64,000 nt of DNA from Nocardioides sp. PD653-B2 (GCF_002117935.1 NZ_BDJE01000032.1:1-64000); one strand, 5' to 3'. Numbered from the stretch's first letter, positions 23,298-36,829 are shown. Program-made: numbers and translations. Notes: a model not told the origin generated them from the sequence alone.

Positions 23298-26200
23298 TCA
23301 GTAGCCGTACGTCGCTCGCTGCCCGCGGATCCAGTCCACGACCAGCGGGAGGTCCCACGACGCGGCGATCGCCAACGCGTCGTCCGCGTGCCGGGCAGCC
23401 AGGCCGACCTCCCCGGTGGCCGCGGCAGCCATGGCGAGGAACGCGTCGACCGGCCCGATCGCCAGCCCCGAGCCGGCCGTGCTGCACCAGCCGGCGTACG
23501 GCGCGACCAGCTCGTAGGCGCGCGCTGCGACCTGGGGGTCCCCGACGTGCAGGGCGATCTCGGCCGCCATGCTCCAGCTGAACAGCTCGACGTCGCTGCT
23601 CGCGTCGAGGGCGGCACCGTGCTCGGCGTAGTAGGCGCGCGCCCGCTCGTGCTCGCCGGCGCGCCAGAGATAGACCGCGACCGGGGCCGAGAAGGTCTGG
23701 CTCTCGCCGAGGCTCTCGAGCAGCGGCACCACCTCGGCGGCCCGCCCCTGCCACAGGCGCACGGCGAGCATCGCGCCGGCCATCGCCTCGTCGGCGTCGC
23801 TGTGGGACAGCTGCCGGTGCATGTCCGCGATCTCCGCCAGGAGCCGGTCGCACTCGTCGAAGCGGCCCGCCATCGCCAGCCACGGCAGCTCGACCCCGGC
23901 CAGGACCATCTCGGCGAAGGAGATCCGCAGCCGTCGGGCCTCGCTGCGCGCCAGCGCGACGGCGGCCCGCATCTCGTCGGCCCGGCCGAGCTCGTTGAGG
24001 ACGACGGCCCGCAGCGTCGCGGAGACGAGGTGCGCGCGCTCGTTGCCGGTCTCCTCCGCGAGGCGCAGCGCCTCGTCGATCTGGCGCAGCCGCTCGGGTG
24101 CGGTGGCCGGCACCCACCGGGCCACGAACGCGACCTGGTGCGCCTCCATGAGCAGCGCGGGGTCCCCGACCCGGCGGGCCATCGCGACGCCCTCCTCCAC
24201 GAGCGCGGTGCGCTCCTGCAGGGACGCGACGGCCTGGAGCTCGTTGGCGAGCGCCAACAGCGTGCGGCTGCGCAGCTCGCTGTCCTCCCGGGGCAGCCGC
24301 TCGAGGCTCCCCCGCAGCGCCGCCACCACGAGCTCGTTGACCTCGCCCGGGGGCGCCGAGGTCCACAGCGACCCGCGGGTGGTCGCGACCGCGGCCCAGG
24401 CGACGGCCTCGGGGTCACGCAGCCGCTTGCCGACCTCGATGGCCTCCTCGACGGCCCGCACGAGGTCCGGCAGCAGCGCCGACCAGCGGTAGGCCTCGAC
24501 CAGGCCCATCAGCAGGTCGTAGCGGTCGCGCAGTCCCGCGGCCGGGTCACCCTCGAGCGACTTCAACGCACCCTCGAGCAGCTCGACGGCCTGGTCGTGG
24601 GCATGGAAGCGCCGGGCCAGCGACGCGGCGTCGACGGCCGAACGCCAGGCCCGGTCGGCGTACGACGGCCCGGCACCGCGCCAGTGCCGGGCCACCTCGG
24701 TTTCGCGTCCCGGCACGCCGGTGAGCGCCTCGGCGGCGCGCGCGTGCGCCCGGGCCTGACGGCTGGCGCTCAGACCGCCCCGCAACGTGTCGCGGACCAG
24801 CGCGTGCGCGAAGTAGAAGTGGTCGATGCCGTCCTCGCGGACCAGGCCGGCCGCCTGCGCGGGCTCGACCACGTCGAGCAGGTCGTCCTCGTCGATGCCG
24901 GTGATGGTCGCTAGGGTCGGGGTGTCGAACTCACGTCCGAGCACGGCCGCGGTGCGCAGCGTCGCGACGGTGCGCTCCGGCAGCCGCTGCAGCCGGCGGT
25001 TCAGCACGTCGGTGACCGCCGTCGGCAGCTGGTCCGGCTCCGGGGCACCGGTCCGGTCGCCGGCGAGCCGCGCGAACTCGACCAGGAAGAACGGATTGCC
25101 GTCGGTGCGCTGCCGCAGAGCGTCCGCCTCGGGGCCGGTCAGCGCACGGTTCGTGACGGCCTCGAAGACCGTCGCCGTGTCGTGGGCGGGCAGCCCCGCG
25201 AGCTCGACGCGCAGTGCGTGCATGCGGGCCAGCGCCTCGGCCACGTCGGCGAGCGCGCCGGCCGGCTGGGGATGCGCACGCCAGGTGGCGACGACGAGGA
25301 GCCGGGCTGCGTCGGTCGTCTCCACCAGCAGCCGCAGCACCCGCAGCGTGGAGGTGTCGGCCCAGTGCAGGTCGTCGAGCACGACCAGGGTCGTCTGCTC
25401 CTGCGCGGCCGCCCGGACCCCGCCGACGATCCGCTCCCACGCGCGGAACTGGCCGCCCTCGTCCTCACCCGACCCGTCGGCCGCGGCGTCGTCGTCCAGC
25501 AGGCTCATGCCGATGCCGTCGAGGACCGTCTTCCACGGCCACAGCGGTGGCGCGCCGTCGTCCTGGGAGCAGCGCCCGACGAGCACCCGGGCACCTCGGC
25601 GCCGGGCCTGGAGGACCAGCTCGGCGGCGAGCCGGGACTTGCCGATCCCGGGCTCGCCGGTGAGCACGGCGTACGACGGGGCGCCGCGCTCGGCCGCCGA
25701 CAGCGCTCCGACGAGACCGGCGAGGTCGGCGTCGCGGCCGACCATCGGCCAGGGTGCCACCTGCTCGTCCGCTGGATGAGCGGACGACGTCGGGGGCGTG
25801 GTGGTCACGGGTGACGGCGTGGCGGCAGCCGCCGGGTCAGATCCGGATTCCGGTGGATCCCACGAGAGGGCGGGGTCCTGGCGCAGCACCGCGGTCTGGA
25901 GGTCGCGCAGCTCGGCCGACGGCTCCAGCCCGAGCTCCTCGTCGAGCAGCTCGCGCACCTGACGGAGGACGTCGAGCGCGTCCGCCTGGCGGCCCGACCG
26001 GGTCAGCGCGAGCGCGCGCAGCGCCCACAGTCGCTCCCGCAGGGGGTAAGCCGCGGTCAGCGCCTCGAGCTCGGCGGCGACCGTCGCGTGGTGCCCGAGC
26101 GCCAGGGACGCGACGGCCCGGTCCTCCAGGGCGACCAGCCGCAGCTCCTCGAGCCGCGCCCGCTCGGCGACCACCGACGACGCGTCCCCCAGCTCGGCGT

Positions 26201-26657
26201 ACGGCTCGCCTCGCCAGCTGGCGAGGGCCTGGTCCAGCCGAGCCACCGCGGCGGTGATCTCGGCGGCGGTCAGCGGCGAGGGCCCGTGCGACGCCAGGGG
26301 CTGGAGGAGCCGGTGTGCCCCGGCGACCGCCTGCTCGAAGCGGTGCACGTCGACGCTCTCGTCCGGCACCCGGAGCGCATAGCCGGGCGCCACCGTGACC
26401 AGCACGGTGGCCGGCGCGCGGCGCTCGCGGTCCGGCTCGAGCACTCGGCGCAGCTGGGACACGTAGGCCTGGAGGGTCGCGGTCACCCCGGGCGGCGCGG
26501 CGTCCTCCCAGAGCAGCTCCACGATCGCGTCCACGGACACCGGCCAGCCCCGCGAGAGGGCGAGCGCCGCGACCAGCGCGCGCTGCTTGGGCGTGCCGAG
26601 GTCGACCGACTGACCGCCGAGCGTCACTTCGACCGGGCCGAGGACGGAGACCTCCAC
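23298..26657 (-). CDS. Large BTAD/SARP-type regulator with ATPase and TPR-like domain
   Basis: A 1,119-residue transcription regulator. An OmpR-like winged helix fills about residues 1-97 (VSVLGPVEVTLGG to VTVAPGYALRVPD), a bacterial transcriptional activator domain about 100-250 (VHRFEQAVAG, WRGEPYAELGD, ERLWALRALALTRSGRQADAL). A Pro/Thr linker leads to an AAA/STAND ATPase with Walker A GEPGIGKS (about 333-340), Walker B TLVVLDDLHWAD and GNPFFLVEFARL. The C-terminal 500 residues are helical repeats. STAND regulators oligomerise on ligand binding. It is divergent from an FAD oxidase gene that it probably controls. The GTG start is preceded by a TATGCT box. Confidence 0.9.
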   Translation of the reverse strand: MEVSVLGPVEVTLGGQSVDLGTPKQRALVAALALSRGWPVSVDAIVELLWEDAAPPGVTATLQAYVSQLRRVLEPDRERRAPATVLVTVAPGYALRVPDESVDVHRFEQAVAGAHRLLQPLASHGPSPLTAAEITAAVARLDQALASWRGEPYAELGDASSVVAERARLEELRLVALEDRAVASLALGHHATVAAELEALTAAYPLRERLWALRALALTRSGRQADALDVLRQVRELLDEELGLEPSAELRDLQTAVLRQDPALSWDPPESGSDPAAAATPSPVTTTPPTSSAHPADEQVAPWPMVGRDADLAGLVGALSAAERGAPSYAVLTGEPGIGKSRLAAELVLQARRRGARVLVGRCSQDDGAPPLWPWKTVLDGIGMSLLDDDAAADGSGEDEGGQFRAWERIVGGVRAAAQEQTTLVVLDDLHWADTSTLRVLRLLVETTDAARLLVVATWRAHPQPAGALADVAEALARMHALRVELAGLPAHDTATVFEAVTNRALTGPEADALRQRTDGNPFFLVEFARLAGDRTGAPEPDQLPTAVTDVLNRRLQRLPERTVATLRTAAVLGREFDTPTLATITGIDEDDLLDVVEPAQAAGLVREDGIDHFYFAHALVRDTLRGGLSASRQARAHARAAEALTGVPGRETEVARHWRGAGPSYADRAWRSAVDAASLARRFHAHDQAVELLEGALKSLEGDPAAGLRDRYDLLMGLVEAYRWSALLPDLVRAVEEAIEVGKRLRDPEAVAWAAVATTRGSLWTSAPPGEVNELVVAALRGSLERLPREDSELRSRTLLALANELQAVASLQERTALVEEGVAMARRVGDPALLMEAHQVAFVARWVPATAPERLRQIDEALRLAEETGNERAHLVSATLRAVVLNELGRADEMRAAVALARSEARRLRISFAEMVLAGVELPWLAMAGRFDECDRLLAEIADMHRQLSHSDADEAMAGAMLAVRLWQGRAAEVVPLLESLGESQTFSAPVAVYLWRAGEHERARAYYAEHGAALDASSDVELFSWSMAAEIALHVGDPQVAARAYELVAPYAGWCSTAGSGLAIGPVDAFLAMAAAATGEVGLAARHADDALAIAASWDLPLVVDWIRGQRATYGY

Positions 26658-26663
26658 GCGAGG

Positions 26664-26669
26664 AGCATA
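26664..26669 (-). promoter_or_regulatory. Candidate -10 of leaderless regulator message
   Basis: Minus-strand TATGCT (TANNNT) ends 6 nt before the regulator GTG at 26657; no Shine-Dalgarno sequence. Confidence 0.4.
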
Positions 26670-26771
26670 GGGAGCCGCGCGGCCCTCGGCTGCAAGTCGG
26701 ATCAAAGTCGTCTCCAAGTGCCGGTCGGCATGGTCGTCCCACCGATCGAACACGACACAGGAGTCGCCACC

Positions 26772-28199
26772 ATGACCATCGAGCTCAACGCCGAGCCCAC
26801 CACCGCCATCCCTGCCGCGCACGCCCTCCGGGGCCTCCTCGGTGGCCGGGTCCACCTCCCCGGAGACCCCGGGTACGACGCCGCCCGCCTTCCGTGGAAC
26901 GTCGCCGTCGACCAGCGCCCCGCCGCCGTCGCCTTCCCGCGGTCCGCCGCCGAGGTCGCGACCGTGGTCCGGGTCGCCGCGTCGGCCGGCTTCCGGGTCG
27001 CCCCGCAGAGCACCGGCCACAACGCCGGTCCCCTGGCCGCGCAGGGCCTCGACGACGTCGTCCTCGTGCGCATGTCGGAGATGGCCACCGCGATCGCCGA
27101 CCCGAACCGCGGCATCGTCCGGGTCGAGGGTGGCGCCATCTGGGAGCCCGCCGTCGACGCCGCGGCCGCCCACGGCAAGGCCGTCCTGCACGGCTCCTCC
27201 CCCGACGTCGGCATCGCCGGCTACTCCCTCGGCGGCGGCATCGGCTGGTTCGCCCGCAAGCACGGCCTCGCCACCAACAGCATCACCGCGGTCGAGCTGG
27301 TCGTCGCCGACGGCACCCTGGTTCGCGCGGACGCCACCACCAATGCCGAGCTCTTCTGGGCCGTCCGCGGTGGCGGCGGCAACTTCGGCATCGTCACGGC
27401 GCTGGAGTTCCAGATGTTCGACATCGAGACGGCGTACGCCGGCTTCCTCCTCTGGGACCTGGCCGACATCGAGCCCGTGCTGCGCGAGTGGGCCGCCTGG
27501 GCACCGGGGGCTCCCGACGAGATCACCACGTCGTTGCGCGCCATGCGGATCCCGGCGATGCCGGAGCTGCCGCCCTTCCTGAGCGGTCGCGAGCTGGTCA
27601 TCATCGACGGCGCAGTCCTCGGCTCCGACGAGCGCGGCGAGCAGCTCCTCGCCGGGCTGCGCGCTCTCGACCCGGAGATGGACACCTTCGCGCGGGTGCC
27701 GGCCAAGTCGCTGGTCCGGCTGCACATGGACCCCGAGGGTGGCGCGCCGTTCGCCTCCGACAGCGCGATGCTCGCGTCGTTCCCCGGCGCCGCGGTCGAC
27801 GCGTTCCTCGCCGAGGTCGGCCCGGGCCGCGAGAGCTCGCTGCTGATGGCCGAGCTGCGTCAGCTCGGTGGCGCCCTGGGCCGCCCGCACGAGGGTGGCG
27901 GCGTGCTCAACCGGCTGGACGCGCAGTTCGTGGCGTTCGCCGGCGGCATGGCGATCACGCCGGAGGTGGGCGCCGCCGCCCACGCCGACGCGGTCCGCCT
28001 GATGGAGGCGCTGGCGCCGTTCGCCAACGGTCGTCAGTACCTCAACTTCGCCGAGAACCCGGTCGACACCCGCTCGGCGTACTCCGCGGACGTGTGGACA
28101 CAGCTCACCGGCATCCGCAGCGCCGTCGACCCGCACGGCACCTTCGCGGCCAACCACCCGGTGCCGCGGCTCTTCGAGAACGGAGCGCCCACCGCCTGA
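26772..28199 (+). CDS. FAD-linked oxidase, berberine-bridge-like
   Basis: A 475-residue flavin oxidase of the PCMH/BBE family; members oxidise alcohols, sugars or alkaloid-like substrates with O2. The FAD domain has the PQSTGHNAGPL loop, whose His is the usual covalent FAD anchor, and GIAGYSLGGGIGW with FWAVRGGGGNFGIVT. The second anchor Cys of bicovalent enzymes is not seen where it would be expected (GIAGYSLGG), so attachment is probably through His only. The C-terminal BBE segment is YLNFAEN. The ATG at 26772 has AGGAG 8 nt upstream and is preferred over the ATG at 26730. There is no signal peptide. Confidence 0.88.
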   Translation: MTIELNAEPTTAIPAAHALRGLLGGRVHLPGDPGYDAARLPWNVAVDQRPAAVAFPRSAAEVATVVRVAASAGFRVAPQSTGHNAGPLAAQGLDDVVLVRMSEMATAIADPNRGIVRVEGGAIWEPAVDAAAAHGKAVLHGSSPDVGIAGYSLGGGIGWFARKHGLATNSITAVELVVADGTLVRADATTNAELFWAVRGGGGNFGIVTALEFQMFDIETAYAGFLLWDLADIEPVLREWAAWAPGAPDEITTSLRAMRIPAMPELPPFLSGRELVIIDGAVLGSDERGEQLLAGLRALDPEMDTFARVPAKSLVRLHMDPEGGAPFASDSAMLASFPGAAVDAFLAEVGPGRESSLLMAELRQLGGALGRPHEGGGVLNRLDAQFVAFAGGMAITPEVGAAAHADAVRLMEALAPFANGRQYLNFAENPVDTRSAYSADVWTQLTGIRSAVDPHGTFAANHPVPRLFENGAPTA

Positions 28200-28205
28200 C
28201 CGAAC

Positions 28206-28309
28206 GCCGAGTCGGCGCCAGTTTCCCCTTCACCACAGCCGAGTCGGCGCCAGTTTCCGGAAACTGGCGCCGACTCGGCACCTAAGATCGGGAAACTGGC
28301 GCCGACTCG
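28206..28309. repeat. Nested palindromic repeat, four 21-nt copies (two direct, two inverted)
   Basis: The unit reads GCCGAGTCGGCGCCAGTTTC plus a final C. Copies lie at 28206-28226 and 28238-28258 (direct) and 28259-28279 (inverted, exact). A fourth inverted copy at 28291-28309 matches 19 nt. Copies 2 and 3 abut to give a perfect 42-nt palindrome. The array fills the space between two convergent genes and could act as a REP-like element, a bidirectional transcription barrier or a protein-binding site. No T-run follows, so it is not a classical terminator. Confidence 0.85.
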
Positions 28310-28312
28310 CGG

Positions 28313-28756
28313 CTAGCGCCGGTTCCAGTCGGTGCCGGGCGGGCCGGACTCGAGCCAGGACTGGAAGCCCATGAGCGAGGCCGGCGACATCGCCAGCTCG
28401 ACGTTGCCGGCCGGGGTGGTGCAGACGATCACCACGTGGTCGGGGTAGAGCGACATCTGCTCGACGCCGGCCGAGTCGCGGCGCCCGGCGAACGTCAGCT
28501 CGGAGCGCAGCAGCACCCGCTTGGGGCGGGGCGAAAGCGAGAAGTAGCGGTACCACTCGAGCGACTCACCCGAGTAGCGGCCCAGCCCGAGAAGCCAACC
28601 GCGCCCAGGACGCGAGGTCCGGACGCGGAAGCTGAGCTCGAAGGCGCCGCCGTTGCGAGACAGCAGGCGCCGGCGGATGATCAGACAGAGGCCGTAGAGC
28701 AGGACGAGAGCGAGCAGCACGCCGACCGCGTCGAGCAGCCACTGCCACACCGGCAT
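28313..28756 (-). CDS. DUF2550 family membrane protein
   Basis: A 147-residue protein with one N-terminal TM helix (LLDAVGVLLALVLLYGLCLII) and a cytoplasmic beta-rich domain with a PH-like look (ELSFRVRTSRPGRGWLLGLG, LEWYRYFSLSPRPKRVLLR, DHVVIVCTTPAGNVELAM). DUF2550 proteins sit directly after atpC in many actinobacteria (Rv1312 in M. tuberculosis, from memory), but their function is unknown. Its Shine-Dalgarno GGAGG, 6 nt before the ATG, is buried in a 13-bp hairpin stem, so its translation may be controlled separately from the atp operon. Confidence 0.88.
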   Translation of the reverse strand: MPVWQWLLDAVGVLLALVLLYGLCLIIRRRLLSRNGGAFELSFRVRTSRPGRGWLLGLGRYSGESLEWYRYFSLSPRPKRVLLRSELTFAGRRDSAGVEQMSLYPDHVVIVCTTPAGNVELAMSPASLMGFQSWLESGPPGTDWNRR

Positions 28757-28762
28757 CCAAAC

Positions 28763-28820
28763 CCTCCGTCCACCCCGTGCCCCATCAGTGGGGTCACCCT
28801 AGCGGGCGGGTGGACGGAGG
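28763..28820 (-). promoter_or_regulatory. Hairpin sequestering the DUF2550 ribosome-binding site
   Basis: A perfect 13-bp stem joins 28763-28775 and 28808-28820, enclosing 32 nt that can form a small inner CCCCA/TGGGG hairpin. On the minus strand the 3' arm ends in GGAGG, the ribosome-binding site of the DUF2550 gene. Coming after the atpC stop, it could be an attenuator, an RNA-processing barrier or a translational switch. Confidence 0.65.
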
Positions 28821-28844
28821 ATTCGGGCAGGTCAGGTCCGTTGG

Positions 28845-29239
28845 TCAGGAAGCCTTCTCGGCGGCGCGGATCCGGGCCTCGGCCCGCTTGACGCGCTCGT
28901 CGGCGTCGTCGCCGTCGGCGTCCGACTGCGCTGCCTCGAGCTCGGCCCGCGCCTCCTCCACGTTGATCTCGTGGGAGAGCGCGGCGAACTGCGACAGGAT
29001 CGACACCCGGTTGTTGGCGACCGAGAGGAAGCCACCGTCGACGGCGGCGAACATCCGCTCACCGTCGACGGGCGAGATCTCCACGACACCGTCGGTCAGG
29101 AGCGAGAGCACCGGCGCGTGGTTGCGCAGGATGCCCAGGTCTCCGTCGACCGTCTTGGCCACCACGATCGTGGCCTGACCGGACCAGACGGTCCGGTCGG
29201 CCGCGACGAGCTCGACCTGCAGCTGGTCGGTGTCCGCCA

Positions 29240-29240
<1 letters not shown>
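28845..29240 (-). CDS. atpC: ATP synthase epsilon subunit
   Basis: A 131-residue F1 central-stalk subunit that couples and regulates rotation. The N-terminal beta-barrel is clear (QVELVAADRTVWSG, GDLGILRNHAPVLSLL, FLSVANNRVSILSQ); the C-terminal part (about 85-131) is a charged helical region with an Asp/Glu-rich stretch. Its ATG overlaps the atpD stop (ATGA), showing translational coupling; longer ORF forms are rejected for this reason. Confidence 0.95.
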
Positions 29241-31626
<2,386 letters not shown>

Positions 31627-31629
31627 GGG

Positions 31630-33273
<1,644 letters not shown>

Positions 33274-33338
33274 CTTCGTCCCTACTCTCTTGTCTCTACT
33301 GAAGTCTGCGTTGTCTGTGACTGGGGCCGACCGGATGG

Positions 33339-34147
33339 TCAGCCGGCCAGCTTCCGGCGGGCGTCGTCGAGCCGGCTCGACACGGTTGCGTCGAACACGT
33401 CGTCGCCGATCTCGACGCGCATGCCGCCGATGACACTCGGGTCGACGATCTCGTTCAGGTGGATCTCACGGCCGTACTGCGCCTCCAGCGCCTTGCTGAG
33501 CCGCTGACGCTCGGCGTCACTCAAGGAGTGCACCACATGCACGGTGGCGACACCGGCGCCCTCGACCGATGCGGCGACCTGGCGGTAGTTCTCCAGGGCG
33601 GCCGTCATCGTGCGGTAGGTGCCCGCGAAGGCCTGCTTGACCAGGGTCAGCGTCGCCGGCAGCACCTTGCCGTCGAGCAGGGTGTCGGCCAGAACCGCCT
33701 TGTCCGCAGCCGAGCGCGCCGGGTTCGACAGCGCGTCGCGGAGGTCGGGGTTAGCGGTCACCATCTGGCCGATGGCGAAGATCTCGTCGGCCAGCTGGCC
33801 CGCCTTGTCGCCGACCGAGCGGACCAGCGTGATCTCGCTGAGACGCTCGAGGGAGTCGGGCAGGTCGTGGGTGCGGGTCCAGCGACGGGCGACGGCGCTG
33901 ACGAGCAGCGACATCGTGACGTCGTCCACCTTGCCACCGAAGACCTGCTTGACCATGCCCTGCTTGGCCTCCGGCGCGAGCGACGCGTCGGTGGCGACGC
34001 GCCGCAGGGACGGCTCGGCACGCAGCAGCGAGGACACGGTGAACAGCTCCCCCGCGACCTTCTCCGCGTGGGACCCGGCCCTGAGGGCGTCGTCCAGCTC
34101 GGTCGTGAGCTCCGCGAGGGAGTCGGCCGATGCTCGGCGCAGATCCA

Positions 34148-34148
<1 letters not shown>
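33339..34148 (-). CDS. atpH: ATP synthase delta subunit, long form
   Basis: The 269-residue peripheral-stalk subunit (OSCP) linking b to the top of alpha3beta3. Standard bacterial delta is about 180 residues. The extra length comes from an apparent internal duplication: residues 30-90 ([18 protein letters not shown]) resemble 118-178 ([18 protein letters not shown]) with about 15 identities over 61 positions and the shared GGKV/DGKV step. The C-terminal domain ends with [21 protein letters not shown], the usual OSCP signature. Its ATG overlaps the atpF stop. Confidence 0.94.
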
Positions 34149-34708
<560 letters not shown>

Positions 34709-34721
34709 CTAGGGCCCTCGG

Positions 34722-34997
<276 letters not shown>

Positions 34998-35056
34998 TTA
35001 CGCACCGGGGGTCCGGTGCCTCTCTCTTACCTCTGTCGACGCCCTGACCCGGTGGG

Positions 35057-35890
35057 TCAGTGCGCTGGAACGGGGGTGGCCTCGTCGGAGACCGCGGCTG
35101 CCTCGGCAGCCTTCTTCTTGCGCTGCTCGTCCTCGTGCTCCTCGTGGCTCTCGTGCTCCTCGTGGCCGGCTCCGGCCATCGCGAAGTAGAGGACCGTCAG
35201 CAGCGCGAAGATGAACGCCTGGATGACACCGATGATGGCGTCGAACGCCTTCCACAGGATGTTCGGTGCCCACATGGCGTAGAGCGGGATCAGGCCGATC
35301 AGCGCCAGCATGATGCCGCCGGCGAAGATGTTGCCGAAGAGTCGGAGGGCGAGCGTGATCGGCTTGATCAGCTCCTCGAGGATGTTCAACGGCAGCAGCA
35401 CCGGGAACGGCTCGAGGAAGTGCTTGAAGTAGCCCTTCACGCCCTTCTGGCGGATGCCGTAGGCCCACACGCTGACCATCGTGACCGCGGCCAGCGCGTA
35501 GGTCAGGTTGGTGTCGGCGGTGGGCGCCGGCAGCAGGTGGGTGTGCTCGTTGAGCTTGGTCGGGACCAGCTCGAGCCAGTTGGCGAACAGGATGAAGAAG
35601 AACAGCGAGATCGCGAGCGGCGCCACGAACGGGTGCACCTTGCCGAGGTTGTCCTCGACCTGCTTGTTGACCTCGCCGACCACGAGCTCCCACAGGATCT
35701 GCACCTTGGTGGGGACGTGGTCCTCGGTGTCCTTGGTGAGCGAGCGCGTGGCCCAGAAGCCGAGGATCAGCACGAGGACGCCGGCCACGAGGGTCGAGAT
35801 GATCGTGTCGACGTTGAACGTCATCCCGAGGAACGTGCGCTCGACGTGGTGGCCGATCTTGATGTCCGCCATGGGAACCAGGCCGGTCAT
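35057..35890 (-). CDS. atpB: ATP synthase a subunit
   Basis: The 277-residue stator channel of Fo. The essential Arg lies in LALRLFGNIFAGG (about 190); other TM regions are typical (LVLILGFWATRSL, VIQAFIFALLTVLYFAMAG). The C-terminus has an unusual His/Glu-rich cytoplasmic tail (GHEEHESHEEHEDEQRKKK) of about 35 residues. The ATG at 35890 overlaps the stop of the atpI-like gene (ATGA), which favours it over ATG 35872. Confidence 0.96.
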   Translation of the reverse strand: MTGLVPMADIKIGHHVERTFLGMTFNVDTIISTLVAGVLVLILGFWATRSLTKDTEDHVPTKVQILWELVVGEVNKQVEDNLGKVHPFVAPLAISLFFFILFANWLELVPTKLNEHTHLLPAPTADTNLTYALAAVTMVSVWAYGIRQKGVKGYFKHFLEPFPVLLPLNILEELIKPITLALRLFGNIFAGGIMLALIGLIPLYAMWAPNILWKAFDAIIGVIQAFIFALLTVLYFAMAGAGHEEHESHEEHEDEQRKKKAAEAAAVSDEATPVPAH

Positions 35891-36345
35891 GGGTTCTTCA
35901 ACTCCTTCAAGAGCGGGAGGGTCGTCATCACCAGGGCGATGAGCCGGAAGATGGCGAGGCCGAGGAGCAGCCCGATGCCGTCGGGCCAGAAGATCACGGC
36001 GAAGCCGACCGCGACCACCGTGAGCACCGCGAGGCGCATCACCGTGGAGACGATCATCTGGTTGCGCGTGGGGTTGGCCCCGGACGAGATGGTCTTGAGC
36101 AGCCAGTACTCGGTGACCAGGTGGTTGAGGAGCCCGAGGAACACACCGCCGGCGATGCAACCCGCGAGGCGCCACTCGCCGAGCTGGCCGGCGATCCAGA
36201 AGCTCGCGACCATCAGGGCGAGCGCCACCAGGCACGTCTTGCGCTGGTCACGCAGCACGCGCAGGAACGACGGCTTGCCCGTCGGCTGCGGCTCGGTGCT
36301 GGTCATCTGCTCTGTCCTGGGGTCGTGGTGCGAGATCGAGGTCAT
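35887..36345 (-). CDS. AtpI-like membrane protein
   Basis: A 152-residue protein with about four TM helices, in the place of Rv1303 in the M. tuberculosis atp operon (from memory). AtpI-type proteins help c-ring assembly or Mg transport for ATP synthase; that role is known for the family only in part. Alternative start ATG 36306 removes 13 polar residues. Its stop overlaps the atpB start by 3 nt. Confidence 0.8.
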   Translation of the reverse strand: MTSISHHDPRTEQMTSTEPQPTGKPSFLRVLRDQRKTCLVALALMVASFWIAGQLGEWRLAGCIAGGVFLGLLNHLVTEYWLLKTISSGANPTRNQMIVSTVMRLAVLTVVAVGFAVIFWPDGIGLLLGLAIFRLIALVMTTLPLLKELKNP

Positions 36346-36354
36346 CGGACGCGC

Positions 36355-36573
36355 TCACCCCCGCAGGGCGGCACGAACCTTGAGCCAGAAGCCGACCGCG
36401 CCGGCGACGATGCCGAAACCGATGCCGACGAGGACACCGACCGGCGAGGAGCCGGCCGCGTCGTCGACGAGGTAGCCGATGACCATGCCGGCGATGACGG
36501 AACCCGCGAGGAGACCTCCGAGGCCCGCGAGGTCGCGACCACGCAATGCGTTGTCGGAGCTCTCATCGACCAT
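36355..36573 (-). CDS. AtpZ/AtpI-family small membrane protein
   Basis: A 72-residue protein with two TM segments (LAGLGGLLAGSVIAGMVIGYLVDD and VLVGIGFGIVAGAVGFWL, given by their ends about 16-37 and 48-65), the AtpZ/AtpI pattern with an acidic turn between helices. Such proteins are encoded first in many atp operons and assist Fo assembly. It is the first gene of the atp operon here. Confidence 0.78.
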   Translation of the reverse strand: MVDESSDNALRGRDLAGLGGLLAGSVIAGMVIGYLVDDAAGSSPVGVLVGIGFGIVAGAVGFWLKVRAALRG

Positions 36574-36829
36574 TCACCCAAGTCGCTTTCGTCGTCAGCA
36601 GGCTTGTACGCACCGGTGCTGCGGCCACGGAGAGGGGCACGCAGGTTCACGTCCGGCGACGGCGCGAAACTACCACAGGCGGAGCGCGTGATCCCCGCCG
36701 GGATCACGGGGGTCCGGATGGTCGCGGTCGTCATGGTCGGCGGCCGTTCTCTCGTCGTCGCTGATGGGTGCTTGTGAAAACTAGCACAAGCGTCCGGGCC
36801 GCTTGAAACCGGCCCTCTGGACCACTCTC
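36574..36829 (-). promoter_or_regulatory. Upstream region of the atp operon
   Basis: A 256-base non-coding stretch between wecA and atpZ that must hold the atp promoter unless the operon reads through from wecA. The only clear structure is a 7-bp inverted repeat, GCTTGTG at 36770-36776 and CACAAGC at 36785-36791, with an AT-rich loop (AAAACTAG) that is unusual for this genome. It could be an operator or promoter. I could not fix a -35/-10 pair. Confidence 0.4.

Noticed and set aside
23298..28157. A single 1,619-residue form of the BTAD regulator
   Set aside because: The first 500 residues are antisense to the FAD oxidase; the winged-helix domain begins at GTG 26657 next to a -10-like box.
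22008..28199. Secondary-metabolite gene cluster under a SARP regulator
   Set aside because: Only one oxidase and one MFS transporter accompany the regulator; no synthase, carrier or tailoring genes are present.
28206..28309. CRISPR array or intrinsic terminator
   Set aside because: Copies are inverted as well as direct, spacing is irregular and there is no T-run; a palindromic repeat element fits better.
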